Positions 34,740 to 43,357 of a stretch of 64,000 nucleotides of DNA are shown here, in pieces. The notes under the pieces were generated by a model that saw only the letters and a list, made by a program, of their open reading frames with translations, was not told the DNA's origin and searched no databases. Source of the DNA: Virgibacillus_F necropolis_A (GTDB taxonomy: Bacteria > Bacillota > Bacilli > Bacillales > Amphibacillaceae); the NCBI RefSeq assembly GCF_044793635.1, contig NZ_CP084992.1, positions 2,108,001 to 2,172,000 on the forward strand, read 5' to 3'. Both the position numbers and the translations under genes were made by a program. Within the stretch, counting starts at the first letter, position 1; each line of letters starts with the position of its first letter.

Positions 34740-35726
34740 TTATAAATGAGGTTCCTCATAATAATAATCCACAGGTACTGGAGCTACAGTAGCCTTTTCA
34801 AGCGCCGGAGTATCTTTTCTAGCTACTTGATAGATTGCTGCACCAACAATATTTGCTACGTCCTTTAATTTTTCTTTACTAATGTGTTCAATTGTATCGT
34901 CTTCCGTGTGATACCAAGGCTCCAACGGTGTATGAATGAACAATGCTGCTGGAATTCCTAAATTATGAAATGGAACATGATCACTTCTACCAAGTTCACT
35001 GTATGGTACAAGTTCACTTACTCTCGATCCTGCTGCTGCTCCAAGATCTGTAACCAAATTTTTCTCACCATCTGCTGTAAACATCACTAATTCTCCTGCA
35101 TCCTCACTGCCAACCATATCCATTTGGAACTGAGCTACTGTTCTTTCTATTTCCTCTGGTGTCATCGCTTCAGCATACTTTCGTGAGCCCCAAAGTCCAT
35201 ATTCTTCTGCACCAAATGCCACGAATTTAATTGTCGTGTCTGTTGGCGTGTTAGCAAAAACTCTTGCTAATTCTAGTAGTGCCGCAGTACCTGATGCATC
35301 ATCATTTGCACCTTGTCCCCATGGTACAGAGTCATGATGTGATCCAACGATTATAGCTTGGCCCGTGTTATGCTTTTTCATTGGTTCTTTTACCGCTTCT
35401 ACATTATATGAGGTAATTTCTTCACCATCCCATGTTTGAAATGTGAACGGATAGACATTAACATCCTCATACCCAAAGCTTTCAAATTGTTCTATCAGGT
35501 AATCAACTGTTTGTTCTTCACCTTCTGTACCAGCGCCACGCGACCCAATAACCTCTGATAAATGATAGACATGTTGATAGATATTATCAACCTTAATCCT
35601 TTTAACCACCTTATTATCAAAGGCTTGACTGCCTTGTCCGCTTGGTGCTGCATAGACCGGTGTACACATGAGCGCAATAATCATCACAACTAAACTAGCA
35701 AATTTTACATGTTTCAATGTATCCAC
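34740..35726 (-). CDS. Secreted M28-family zinc aminopeptidase
   Basis: A 328-residue secreted peptidase. Signal peptide at about 1-26 ending VYAAP. M28 zinc motifs: SHHDSV, GANDDASGTAALLE, FGAEEYGLWGS, DMVGSEDAG and the final zinc His in WYHTEDDT. It should release N-terminal amino acids from peptides outside the cell, similar in class to B. subtilis YwaD but without the PA domain. It stands alone with its own terminator between jag and mnmE, a position with no counterpart in B. subtilis, so it is a local insertion. Confidence 0.88.
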   Translation of the reverse strand: MDTLKHVKFASLVVMIIALMCTPVYAAPSGQGSQAFDNKVVKRIKVDNIYQHVYHLSEVIGSRGAGTEGEEQTVDYLIEQFESFGYEDVNVYPFTFQTWDGEEITSYNVEAVKEPMKKHNTGQAIIVGSHHDSVPWGQGANDDASGTAALLELARVFANTPTDTTIKFVAFGAEEYGLWGSRKYAEAMTPEEIERTVAQFQMDMVGSEDAGELVMFTADGEKNLVTDLGAAAGSRVSELVPYSELGRSDHVPFHNLGIPAALFIHTPLEPWYHTEDDTIEHISKEKLKDVANIVGAAIYQVARKDTPALEKATVAPVPVDYYYEEPHL

Positions 35727-35874
35727 TTCCTCTCCTGTTATTATTTTATAAATAATTCTAGGAAATTAAGTGAATACCTTTATCTTTTGAGAAAATGAGG
35801 AAAAGGTAGTGGTAAAATTTGTAAGAATCATACAATCGTACTACCTAATTATACCTATATATAATACGATGCAA

Positions 35875-35898
35875 AAAACCCCGGTTTCCCAGGGTTTT
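35875..35898 (-). terminator. Terminator after jag
   Basis: On the minus strand AAAACCCTGG-GAAA-CCGGGGTTTT, with a GAAA tetraloop and following T run. It closes the rpmH-rnpA-spoIIIJ-jag gene series. Confidence 0.85.
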
Positions 35899-35910
35899 CG
35901 CTAAGCTTTA

Positions 35911-36525
35911 TTATGGTTTTATTACAATATGGCGATGTGGTTCGACACCATCGGAATACGTAGAAATATTCTTATTACCTTGCAATGCACTATGAATAAT
36001 TTTACGTTCATAAGCAGGCATAGGCTCTAACGCCACTTTTTTATTTAATCGTTTTGCTTTATCAGCCATTTTTAATGCTAGTGATTCAAGGGTTTCTTTG
36101 CGACGACCACGATAACCTTCTGCATCAACTGTAACCGAATAAAACTGTTTTCCATCCTTGTTCAATACTAAATGCACTAAATACTGCAATGCATTCAATG
36201 TTTGACCACGTTTCCCTATTAATAGGGCTATTTTTTCACCATTTAATTCAAATGTTACATGATTGCCATCAATGGTAGTTGTGATTTCAACTTCAACACC
36301 CATATTTTTTGTCAATTCATGGATATACTTTTCTGTTTGTTGGATTTGATTTTTAGAAAAAGTAACTTTCACAATTGATCTTTTTGAACCAAAGACACCA
36401 AAAAGCCCTTTTTTACCTTCGTCAATAATAGCAATATCCACTTGGTCCCTAGATGTGTTTAACTGCTCTAATGCTGATTGGACCGCTTCTTCCACCGATT
36501 GACCAGTAGCAGTTATTTCTCTCAC
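35911..36525 (-). CDS. jag: Jag/KhpB RNA-binding protein
   Basis: A 204-residue protein with an N-terminal Jag domain (MREITATGQSVEEAVQSAL..KGLFGVFGSKRS), a KH domain with the GKRGQTLNALQYL loop (about 117-130), and a C-terminal R3H domain (PMPAYERKIIHSALQ). It binds RNA together with KhpA in related bacteria and affects cell envelope and sporulation genes. Its start overlaps the spoIIIJ stop by four bases, giving coupling. Confidence 0.95.
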   Translation of the reverse strand: MREITATGQSVEEAVQSALEQLNTSRDQVDIAIIDEGKKGLFGVFGSKRSIVKVTFSKNQIQQTEKYIHELTKNMGVEVEITTTIDGNHVTFELNGEKIALLIGKRGQTLNALQYLVHLVLNKDGKQFYSVTVDAEGYRGRRKETLESLALKMADKAKRLNKKVALEPMPAYERKIIHSALQGNKNISTYSDGVEPHRHIVIKP

Positions 36526-37292
36526 TTTTTGTCTCCTCCAGTACTAGCATCTTTCATCATTGGCTTACGAATAAAAACAGTTTGTGCAACCATGAAGATG
36601 TTACCTACAACCCAGTATAGTGCTAATGCAGCTGGGAAGAAGATTGCAAATACAGCGATCATAATTGGCATAACATATAACATTACCATCATTTGTGGGT
36701 TTTGACCCGCCGGACTCCCAGCCATCATTAATTTTTGCTGTAGGAAAGTTGCTGCCCCAGCAACGATTGGAAGAATAAAAAATGGATCCGGTGCACCCAG
36801 TTCAAACCATAAAAAACTATGTTCTTGAATTTCCTGATTTCGCATAATCGCATGGTAAATAGCGATTAATACCGGCATTTGTACAAAAATAGGCAAACAC
36901 CCTGCCAACGGATTTACCCCATGCTTCTGGAATAAAGCCATTGTTTCTTTTTGTAATTTTTGCTGTGTATTTGCATCCTTTGAGCTATATTTCTTTTGAA
37001 GTTCCTTAAGCTCAGGTTGTACATCCTGCATTGCTTTTGAACTTTTTAATTGTTTAACATTAAGTGGTAATAGTACTAACCGAACTATAATAGTTACAAC
37101 AACAATACCCAAACCATAGTTATTACCAAATAATTCAGCGAAATATGTGATCAACCATGACATAGGAAATACAAAGTATTCATTCCAAAAACCTTCACTA
37201 TCAGGTGTAATTGGTTCATTAATATTCATACAACCGGAAAGCAACACAACTAACCCTATCATGCTTACTAGCAATAAAAACTTCTTTGACAC
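36522..37292 (-). CDS. spoIIIJ: Membrane protein insertase SpoIIIJ/YidC1
   Basis: A 256-residue YidC/Oxa1 insertase lipoprotein. The signal peptide ends in a lipobox LLSGC with Cys21. Five transmembrane segments follow with the conserved Arg in IVRLVLLPL and the MQDVQPELKELQKKY cytoplasmic hairpin. It inserts membrane proteins and in B. subtilis is needed for SigG activity in the forespore. It follows rnpA and is coupled to jag. Confidence 0.95.
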   Translation of the reverse strand: MSKKFLLLVSMIGLVVLLSGCMNINEPITPDSEGFWNEYFVFPMSWLITYFAELFGNNYGLGIVVVTIIVRLVLLPLNVKQLKSSKAMQDVQPELKELQKKYSSKDANTQQKLQKETMALFQKHGVNPLAGCLPIFVQMPVLIAIYHAIMRNQEIQEHSFLWFELGAPDPFFILPIVAGAATFLQQKLMMAGSPAGQNPQMMVMLYVMPIMIAVFAIFFPAALALYWVVGNIFMVAQTVFIRKPMMKDASTGGDKK

Positions 37293-37373
37293 TAGATTTC
37301 CTCCTTACAAAGCCCCTATGTATACATATATTCTATCATTAAAGCGTTTAATATTTAATCATAAACTTATAAT

Positions 37374-37715
37374 TTATTTTTTTAATAAACGTTCTTTTGA
37401 TAACAAATGAATCAAACTCTTTTTAAACTGTTCATACGTCATATCTTTTGTTGGTTGTCTTGCAATGATAATGATATCTCTTGGTTTGGAAATCTGCACT
37501 TCTAGGTCCTGGAACGCATGACGTAAATGACGTTTTATTCGATTTCGTGTAACAGCGTTTCCAATTTTCTTCCCTACAGAGATCCCGACTCGAAAGTGGG
37601 TTTGTCCTTCTTTTTCCATATAATATAGCACCAGCTGGCGGTTGGCGAAAGACTTTCCTTTTTTAAATACAAGTTGAAACTCTTCATTATCTTTTATACG
37701 AAACGCTTTTTTCAT
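37374..37715 (-). CDS. rnpA: Ribonuclease P protein component
   Basis: A 113-residue protein subunit of RNase P. RNase P motif GKKIGNAVTRNRIKRHLRHAF (the RNR box) is intact. It matures tRNA 5' ends with the RNA subunit, which is not in this window. The ATG at 37715 has AAAGGTGA upstream; the frame extends 12 codons further into a repeat with no support. Confidence 0.96.
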   Translation of the reverse strand: MKKAFRIKDNEEFQLVFKKGKSFANRQLVLYYMEKEGQTHFRVGISVGKKIGNAVTRNRIKRHLRHAFQDLEVQISKPRDIIIIARQPTKDMTYEQFKKSLIHLLSKERLLKK

Positions 37716-37734
37716 TTCAATCACCTTTACTATA

Positions 37735-37772
37735 TAAAAGCGCAAGCGCATGTCAGGGGTAGACGCTTGAGC
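37735..37772. repeat. Short family A repeat remnant
   Basis: AAAAGCGCAAGCGC followed after 13 bases by AGACGCTTGAGCT. Both ends resemble family A (AAAAGCGCAAGCGCC ... GGCGCTGGAGCT) but the interior is nearly absent. It sits between rpmH and rnpA. Confidence 0.55.
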
Positions 37773-37871
37773 TCAAATCAATGCAATTAACTCTATCTAT
37801 ATAATAAGCAGTGATCCCATAGCTCCTCCATTGCAAGAAGGAACAGGAAACACTGCTTCTCTTCTGAAAAA

Positions 37872-37894
37872 AAACCACTGACTTGATCAGCGGT
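37872..37894 (-). terminator. Terminator after rpmH
   Basis: On the minus strand ACCGCTGA pairs with TCAGTGGT around a short loop, followed by eight T. It begins one base after the rpmH stop, so rnpA must be reached by read-through or its own promoter. Confidence 0.85.
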
Positions 37895-38029
37895 CTATGC
37901 AGATAGTACTTTTCTTCCTTTTAGACGACGACGCGCTAGTACTTTACGTCCGTTCTTCGTAGCCATGCGTGCACGAAATCCATGTACTTTTTTGTGTTTA
38001 CGGTTATTTGGTTGGTACGTTCTTTTCAT
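37895..38029 (-). CDS. rpmH: 50S ribosomal protein L34
   Basis: A 44-residue L34: MKRTYQPNNRKHKKVHGFRA, then RMATKNGRKVLARRRLKGRK, ending VLSA. It matches the family from end to end. It was found by translating the minus strand between the terminator and oriC; GGAGGTG precedes the ATG at 38029. It is the first gene left of the origin. Confidence 0.97.
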   Translation of the reverse strand: MKRTYQPNNRKHKKVHGFRARMATKNGRKVLARRRLKGRKVLSA

Positions 38030-38095
38030 CTATCTTACACCTCCCTGAGGAATTAAAAATTCAAACTAAAACATATCCAATAGACAGTCTAAATT

Positions 38096-38125
38096 ATTAT
38101 ACGTAAAACATGTACCATCTGTCAA
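38096..38125 (-). promoter_or_regulatory. rpmH promoter (SigA type)
   Basis: On the minus strand: -35 TTGACA (38120-38125), 18-base spacer, -10 TATAAT (38096-38101). Both hexamers are consensus. Confidence 0.8.
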
Positions 38126-38143
38126 CTTCCTTTTAAAATTCAG

Positions 38144-38483
38144 TTACCCACAGGCTATTGTTTACTCTTTGTTTCGACATTTTTTTATCCACACAATTTA
38201 TCGACAGGATAATCACAAAATATAGTGGTGTGGATAAAACTTGTCTACAAGGGGTGGTTTTTGTGGATAAGTGTCGAGAAAGCCATTGCATTAAAGTCTT
38301 TTTTTTGGTATTATATTTGTGTTTTAAGATGTGGAAAAGTGAAAAATGAACAAAAGATATCCACATTCTGTTAATAACCTGTGGATACTTGTTCACACCA
38401 CTGTTTATCAACTTATCAACAATTATGTGGAAAACGTACATAACGTTTCCTAACTACTTATGTAAAGCTATTTATTATCCACA
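38144..38483. other. oriC: oriC upstream DnaA-box cluster (incAB-like)
   Basis: Perfect boxes TTATCCACA at 38185-38193 and 38475-38483 (plus strand), and TGTGGATAA at 38229-38237 and 38262-38270 (minus-strand boxes). Near matches: TTACCCACA 38144, TGTGGATAC 38380, TTATCAACA 38413, TGTGGAAAA 38426. The cluster lies between rpmH and dnaA. Gene orientation switches here from minus to plus, as expected for the bidirectional origin. Confidence 0.92.
38286..38314 (+). promoter_or_regulatory. Probable dnaA promoter within the DnaA-box cluster
   Basis: -35 TTGCAT (38286-38291), 17-base spacer, -10 TATTAT (38309-38314). It lies among DnaA boxes, which fits autoregulation by DnaA as in B. subtilis. 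It is about 720 bases upstream of the dnaA start, so the leader would be very long. Confidence 0.55.
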
Positions 38484-38585
38484 CGTCAAAATAAACAATT
38501 TTTCTACTTACTTCCTATTTTTCCTAATTAGTAAGGTAGTTTTTAAATTAAATCCTTGGAAATTTATACTTTCCATAAGAGGAAC

Positions 38586-38806
38586 AAAAGCGCAAGCGCC
38601 CGTTTAGCGACGTATGGATTTTGCCCACGCAACGTGGGTAGTTCGATGTTGCCACTCAAAGTGGCGGTTTTAATCGAACTTCCTTCTTTCTTATGAGATA
38701 AAGGAAACACGGTAAGCGTAAGCGGTTAAGGACGTTCGACTATGTCGAACTGTTATCGTAAGGAGGTAAAGGAAATCCAATAGTCGCTGGGCGCTGGAGC
38801 TGGACG
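38586..38806. repeat. Structured repeat family A, copy 2, in the dnaA leader
   Basis: Begins AAAAGCGCAAGCGCC and ends GGGCGCTGGAGCTGGAC. The interior is full of perfect hairpins: CCCACG-CAA-CGTGGG, GCCACT-CAA-AGTGGC, GTTCGA-CTATG-TCGAAC, plus outer arms AGCGAC/GTCGCT and TGGATTT/AAATCCA. It separates the DnaA-box cluster from dnaA. Confidence 0.8.
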
Positions 38807-38862
38807 TGGCCCTACATGGCTACCAAAATATTCAATGTCAACATTTTATACATTCTTTACTT

Positions 38863-38940
38863 ATTAGAAAACTTGGCTTATCGCCAAGCCTTAGTTGCAC
38901 TTATGCAGTAAGAAAGGATTTATACTTTCCTAACTGCCAA
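38863..38940. repeat. Interspersed repeat family C, copy 2
   Basis: Starts ATTAGAAAACTTGGCTTATC and continues GCCTTAGTTGCACTTATGCA, nearly identical to the copy at 22001-22086 apart from a missing 15-base duplication. In both places it is next to a family A repeat, though on opposite sides. Confidence 0.75.
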
Positions 38941-38945
38941 AAAAT

Positions 38946-39000
38946 GCCTTTCCATCTTTCAAAACTTCGTTAAGCGCTGAAAGATTGAGAGAGGCTTTTT
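38946..39000 (+). terminator. Terminator-like hairpin immediately before dnaA
   Basis: Arms GCCTTTCCATCTTTCA (38946-38961) and TGAAAGATTGAGAGAGGC (38978-38995) pair with an internal loop, followed by TTTTT (38996-39000). It ends 33 bases before the dnaA start codon, with no gene between it and the DnaA-box cluster. It could be an attenuator of dnaA. Confidence 0.65.
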
Positions 39001-39033
39001 GTATCATATCTTGCTGAAAGGAGTGAACCAAAC

Positions 39034-40386
39034 TTGGAAAACATCGAAGAGTTATGGACGGCTACGCTTGAAAAAGTTGAAGAAAAGGTTAGTAAGCCGA
39101 GCTTTGACACATGGTTGAAAAATACAAAAGCAGAAAAGCTTCAAGAAGATACATTAATTGTCTCCGCACCAAATGAATTTGCACGAGACTGGCTGGAAGG
39201 TAGATACACTGTATTAATTTCAGAAATATTATTTGAAATAACTGGTGCATCGTTAAAGACCAAGTTCATTATTCCTGAGACAAATACTGAAGCGGATGAA
39301 GTAAATTCAACTCCAAAGTCCATTCCTGCTGTTCAAAATAACCAGAGTACAGATGCTCCCAAAACAATGTTAAATTCAAACTATACGTTTGATACCTTTG
39401 TTATTGGATCAGGAAACCGTTTTGCTCATGCTGCTTCACTTGCGGTAGCGGAGGCTCCAGCAAAGGCCTACAATCCACTTTTTATATATGGTGGAGTTGG
39501 ACTTGGTAAAACCCATCTCATGCACGCAATCGGTCACTATGTTCGTGATCATAACCCAGATGCGCGAGTGGTTTATTTATCATCTGAAAAATTTACGAAT
39601 GAATTTATTAATGCCATCATGGATAACAAAACAATTAATTTCCGTAATAAGTACCGTAATGTAGATGTTCTACTAATAGATGATATTCAATTCATCGCTG
39701 GAAAAGAATCTACGCAAGAGGAATTTTTCCATACCTTTAATACCTTACATGAAGAAAATAAACAAATTATTATTTCCAGTGATCGTCCACCTAAGGAGAT
39801 TCCGACACTTGAGGATCGTCTACGTTCTCGGTTTGAATGGGGATTAATTACAGATATTACACCACCAGATTTAGAAACGCGTAGTGCAATTTTAAGTAAG
39901 AAGGCTAAAGCAGAAGGACTCGACATTCCAAATGAAGTCATGCTATATATAGCCAATCAAATTGATACAAATGTTCGCGAACTTGAAGGTGCCCTAATAC
40001 GCGTTGTTGCCTATTCATCGCTAGTCAATCGAGATATAGATGCTTCTCTTGCAGCTGATGCGTTAAAGGATATTATCCCAAGTAAAAAGCCAAAAGTTGT
40101 TACCATACAGAAGATTCAACAGGTTGTTGGTGAGAAATACAATATTAAGCAGGAAGACTTCATAGCGAAGAAACGAACCAAATCCATTGCATTTCCTAGG
40201 CAAATAGCGATGTATCTTTCAAGGGAAATGACCGACTTTTCTTTACCTAAAATTGGTGAGGAATTTGGTGGCCGTGATCATACAACTGTCATTCATGCGC
40301 ATGAGAAAATATCTCGAATGCTAGAAAACGATACAACCATAAACCAGGATATTGATGAAATTAAAGAGGAACTGAAAAATTTATAA
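39034..40386 (+). CDS. dnaA: Chromosomal replication initiator DnaA
   Basis: A 450-residue initiator. Domain I at about 1-80, a variable linker about 85-110, the AAA+ domain with Walker A GGVGLGKTHL (about 151-160), Walker B LLIDDIQF, and the C-terminal DNA-binding domain with GGRDHTTVIHAHEKI. The start codon is TTG at 39034 behind AAAGGAG, the same start codon as in B. subtilis. DnaA boxes flank the gene on both sides. It opens the dnaA-dnaN region. Confidence 0.98.
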   Translation: MENIEELWTATLEKVEEKVSKPSFDTWLKNTKAEKLQEDTLIVSAPNEFARDWLEGRYTVLISEILFEITGASLKTKFIIPETNTEADEVNSTPKSIPAVQNNQSTDAPKTMLNSNYTFDTFVIGSGNRFAHAASLAVAEAPAKAYNPLFIYGGVGLGKTHLMHAIGHYVRDHNPDARVVYLSSEKFTNEFINAIMDNKTINFRNKYRNVDVLLIDDIQFIAGKESTQEEFFHTFNTLHEENKQIIISSDRPPKEIPTLEDRLRSRFEWGLITDITPPDLETRSAILSKKAKAEGLDIPNEVMLYIANQIDTNVRELEGALIRVVAYSSLVNRDIDASLAADALKDIIPSKKPKVVTIQKIQQVVGEKYNIKQEDFIAKKRTKSIAFPRQIAMYLSREMTDFSLPKIGEEFGGRDHTTVIHAHEKISRMLENDTTINQDIDEIKEELKNL

Positions 40387-40425
40387 GTTACCAACATGTG
40401 AATAGTGTGTATAGAGGGGTCACAC

Positions 40426-40531
40426 TTGTCAACAAACTGTCCACAGGGGTTGGAACTCTATAAATACAGTAAAAAATGAGTTATCCACATAATCACAGTC
40501 CCTATTACTATTACTACTATTTTTTATTAAT
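40426..40531. other. oriC: oriC unwinding region between dnaA and dnaN (incC-like, DnaA-trios)
   Basis: DnaA boxes TTGTCAACA (40426, near match), CTGTCCACA (40437, near match) and perfect TTATCCACA (40481-40489) are followed by a short GC-richer stretch, then triplets CTA TTA CTA TTA CTA CTA (40502-40519) and T/A-rich DNA. This is the basal unwinding arrangement described for B. subtilis: double-strand DnaA boxes, then DnaA-trios that bind DnaA on one strand. Confidence 0.9.
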
Positions 40532-40572
40532 AAAAATATATATAAAGAACTTCCATTAGGAGGATTTATTTC

Positions 40573-41709
40573 ATGAAATTTAAAATTCAACGCGACAAAT
40601 TAATTACAAGTGTTCAAGATGTCATGAAGGCTATATCATCTCGTACAGCAATTCCAATATTGACTGGTATGAAAATTGAAGCAACAAATGGTGGAATTAC
40701 CCTTACAGGAAGTGATTCTGATATTTCCATTCAGTCCTTTATACCTGTAGAAGAAGATGGAATCGTTCATGTAGAGGATATTGAAACTGGCAGTATTGTA
40801 CTACAAGCTCGATATTTCCCGGATATCGTTCGTAAACTTCCAGAAAAAACAGTAGAAATAACAGCTGATGAAAACTTAAAGGTAACAATCCGTTCTGGTA
40901 AAGCTGAATTTAATCTAAATGGACAAGATGCTGAAGAGTATCCACAACTACCAATGCTCCAAACAGATGAAAGCTTTGAAATGCCAACAGATCTACTAAA
41001 AAGTTTAATAAAACAGACTGTATTTGCTGTCTCTACCATGGAAACACGTCCAATTTTAACTGGAGTCAAGCTTAACTTTTCAAATGAAACATTGAGCTTC
41101 ACTGCAACAGACAGCCATCGCTTGGCATCTCGTGAAATTCCTGTTCAACAATCCCAGTTTGATATCCCTAGTGTTGTTGTACCTGGAAAAAGTCTAAATG
41201 AACTTCATAAAATTTTATCTGATACCGAAGATCCAGTTGAAATTAGCGTAACGAATAACCAAATTCTTTTCCGAACCAAGCATGTGTATTTCTTATCTAG
41301 ATTACTAGATGGAAATTACCCAGAAACATCACGATTAATACCAGAGGAAAGTAAAACTGTTATCCATGCAAAAACAAAAGATTTATTAAATACAATCGAT
41401 CGTGCTTCCTTACTTGCAAAAGAAGATCGTAATAATGTTGTTCGCCTTGCAACAAAGGATAGTCAATTAATTGAGATTACAAGTAATTCACCAGAAGTTG
41501 GTAGAGTTGTAGAGGAAATGACTGTTCAATCAATTGAAGGTGAAGATTTAAAAATTTCTTTTAGCTCCAAATACATGTTAGATGCATTAAAAGCTATTGA
41601 AAATGATGAAGTAAAGATTGAATTTACGGGTGCGATGCGTCCATTTATTATCAGACCAGAAAATAATGACCCAATCTTGCAGCTGATTTTACCAGTCCGG
41701 ACATACTAA
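40573..41709 (+). CDS. dnaN: DNA polymerase III beta subunit (sliding clamp)
   Basis: A 378-residue clamp with three similar domains (about 1-125, 126-250, 251-378), ending QLILPVRTY as is typical (MPMR-like end). It tethers polymerase and binds many partners. AGGAGG precedes the ATG. It is 186 bases after dnaA, across the unwinding region, and ends in a strong terminator. Confidence 0.98.
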   Translation: MKFKIQRDKLITSVQDVMKAISSRTAIPILTGMKIEATNGGITLTGSDSDISIQSFIPVEEDGIVHVEDIETGSIVLQARYFPDIVRKLPEKTVEITADENLKVTIRSGKAEFNLNGQDAEEYPQLPMLQTDESFEMPTDLLKSLIKQTVFAVSTMETRPILTGVKLNFSNETLSFTATDSHRLASREIPVQQSQFDIPSVVVPGKSLNELHKILSDTEDPVEISVTNNQILFRTKHVYFLSRLLDGNYPETSRLIPEESKTVIHAKTKDLLNTIDRASLLAKEDRNNVVRLATKDSQLIEITSNSPEVGRVVEEMTVQSIEGEDLKISFSSKYMLDALKAIENDEVKIEFTGAMRPFIIRPENNDPILQLILPVRTY

Positions 41710-41724
41710 AATTGATTAATAAGC

Positions 41725-41766
41725 AAAAAACGCTCTTCATTTTCTAAAAATGAGGGCGTTTTTTGC
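41725..41766 (+). terminator. Terminator after dnaN
   Basis: Stem AAAAAACGCTCTTCATTT / AAATGAGGGCGTTTTTT (with a G-U and one mismatch) and T run. It separates dnaA-dnaN from yaaA-recF-remB-gyrB, which must have their own promoter in 41767-41950. Confidence 0.88.
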
Positions 41767-41961
41767 GTTGTATTGTAAAATTAAAGCGTTTATATAACGT
41801 TAATAAACAATTTTAGGCTACTTCCTTCCCTAAACACCAAAACTTTAGTAAAATAGATAGAAGGCACTTGTATTTGATTATTTGAACGTATTTTAATTTG
41901 CTTAATACCTATGCTATTAATAAATCATATACAAACTCTATAAAAGAATTTGGTGAAAAAA

Positions 41962-42186
41962 ATGCATGAAAAAATAGAAATTACTACGGATTATATAACC
42001 CTTGGACAGTTTTTGAAGCTCGCAAACATTTTTGAATCAGGTGGGTTTATAAAGTCTTTTCTACAAGATCAAGGCGTAATCGTTAATGGTGAATTAGAAA
42101 AACGACGAGGCAGAAAGCTTTACCCGAATGATTTAGTAGAAGTGGAACAAGCAGGTTCATTTGAAGTAGTAAAAAAAGAAGATTAA
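41962..42186 (+). CDS. yaaA: YaaA S4-domain RNA-binding protein
   Basis: A 74-residue S4-like domain protein (ITLGQFLKLANIFESGGFIKSFL...VNGELEKRRGRKLYPND). Homologues are implicated in ribosome assembly or RNA binding; the precise role is uncertain. I prefer the ATG at 41962 with GGTGA upstream, close to the 71-residue length in B. subtilis; a TTG four codons earlier is possible. It is followed by recF. Confidence 0.9.
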   Translation: MHEKIEITTDYITLGQFLKLANIFESGGFIKSFLQDQGVIVNGELEKRRGRKLYPNDLVEVEQAGSFEVVKKED

Positions 42187-42228
42187 ATAGTGATAACAAT
42201 TATTTTAAGAAATAAATGAGGAATAATC

Positions 42229-43341
42229 ATGCATATTCAGCAATTACAATTAAAAAATTATCGAAATTACGATGTGTTAGACCTCGCTTTTGATGATAAA
42301 GTGAATGTGATAATTGGTGAAAATGCACAAGGGAAAACAAACCTGATGGAAGCTATTTACGTTTTAGCTTTTTCAAAATCACATCGCACCCCACGGGAGA
42401 AAGAACTTATCCAGTGGGAAAAAGAGTATGCTAAAATAGAAGGTAAGATAACGAAAAGAAATCAATCTTTTCCGCTTGAAATCATCGTGTCAACAAAAGG
42501 GAAAAAAGCAAAATTAAATCATCTTGAACAAAAGCGGTTAAGTGATTATATCGGAGCATTAAATGTAGTTATGTTTGCCCCAGAGGACTTAACTTTAGTA
42601 AAGGGGCCGCCACAAATTCGCAGGCGGTTTATTGACATGGAACTTGGTCAAATACAGCCACGCTATATTTATCATCTTGGACAGTATCAAAAAGTTCTGA
42701 AACAACGAAATCATTTACTGAAGCAAATGCAACGTAATCAACAAAAAGACCCTGCAGTACTTTGGGTTCTGACGGAACAATTAATTGAGCATGCAACAAT
42801 ATTATTGGAAAGAAGGTTTGCTTTCCTTGATTTGTTGCGTAAATGGGCCAGGCCTATACATCATCAAATCAGTCGAAGTCTTGAACAACTGGAAATTAAA
42901 TATGCAGCAACGATAGAAGTATCAGAAGATGCAAATAAGGCGACAATAGAAAATAGATACTTATCGAAATTTCAAGAAATTGAAACAAAAGAAATAGATC
43001 GTGGAACGACACTCATTGGTCCGCATCGCGATGATTTACTTTTTTACGTGAATAATAAAGATGTGCAAACGTATGGTTCACAAGGACAACAGCGTACAAC
43101 GGCTCTTTCGATGAAGCTTGCGGAAATTGAATTAATTTATAATGAGGTTGGTGAATACCCAATACTTCTGCTTGATGATGTTTTGAGTGAATTAGATGAT
43201 TATAGACAATCACATCTACTCAATACAATTCAGGGAAAAGTACAAACTTTCGTTTCCACTACGAGTGTTGATGGAATAAATCACGCGACATTGGAAAAAG
43301 CAGAACTATTTCGAGTAAACAATGGCAAAGTAGACACATAG
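42229..43341 (+). CDS. recF: RecF DNA repair protein
   Basis: A 370-residue SMC-like ATPase. Walker A GENAQGKTNLMEAIY at about 31-45; signature DRGTTLIGPHRDDLLF and YGSQGQQRTTALSMKLAE; Walker B PILLLDDVLSELDD. It promotes RecA loading at gaps with RecO and RecR. Position between yaaA and remB is conserved. Confidence 0.97.
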   Translation: MHIQQLQLKNYRNYDVLDLAFDDKVNVIIGENAQGKTNLMEAIYVLAFSKSHRTPREKELIQWEKEYAKIEGKITKRNQSFPLEIIVSTKGKKAKLNHLEQKRLSDYIGALNVVMFAPEDLTLVKGPPQIRRRFIDMELGQIQPRYIYHLGQYQKVLKQRNHLLKQMQRNQQKDPAVLWVLTEQLIEHATILLERRFAFLDLLRKWARPIHHQISRSLEQLEIKYAATIEVSEDANKATIENRYLSKFQEIETKEIDRGTTLIGPHRDDLLFYVNNKDVQTYGSQGQQRTTALSMKLAEIELIYNEVGEYPILLLDDVLSELDDYRQSHLLNTIQGKVQTFVSTTSVDGINHATLEKAELFRVNNGKVDT

Positions 43342-43357
43342 AGGTGGTATAGATTAT

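Noticed and set aside
37800..37860. AAGCAGTG / CACTGCTT inverted repeat between rnpA and rpmH
   Set aside because: Eight-base arms 37 bases apart with no T run; noted but not enough for a terminator or RNA gene.
38133..38441. Minus-strand open frame across the DnaA-box cluster
   Set aside because: Covers DnaA boxes and the dnaA promoter; no homology recognised and no ribosome site.
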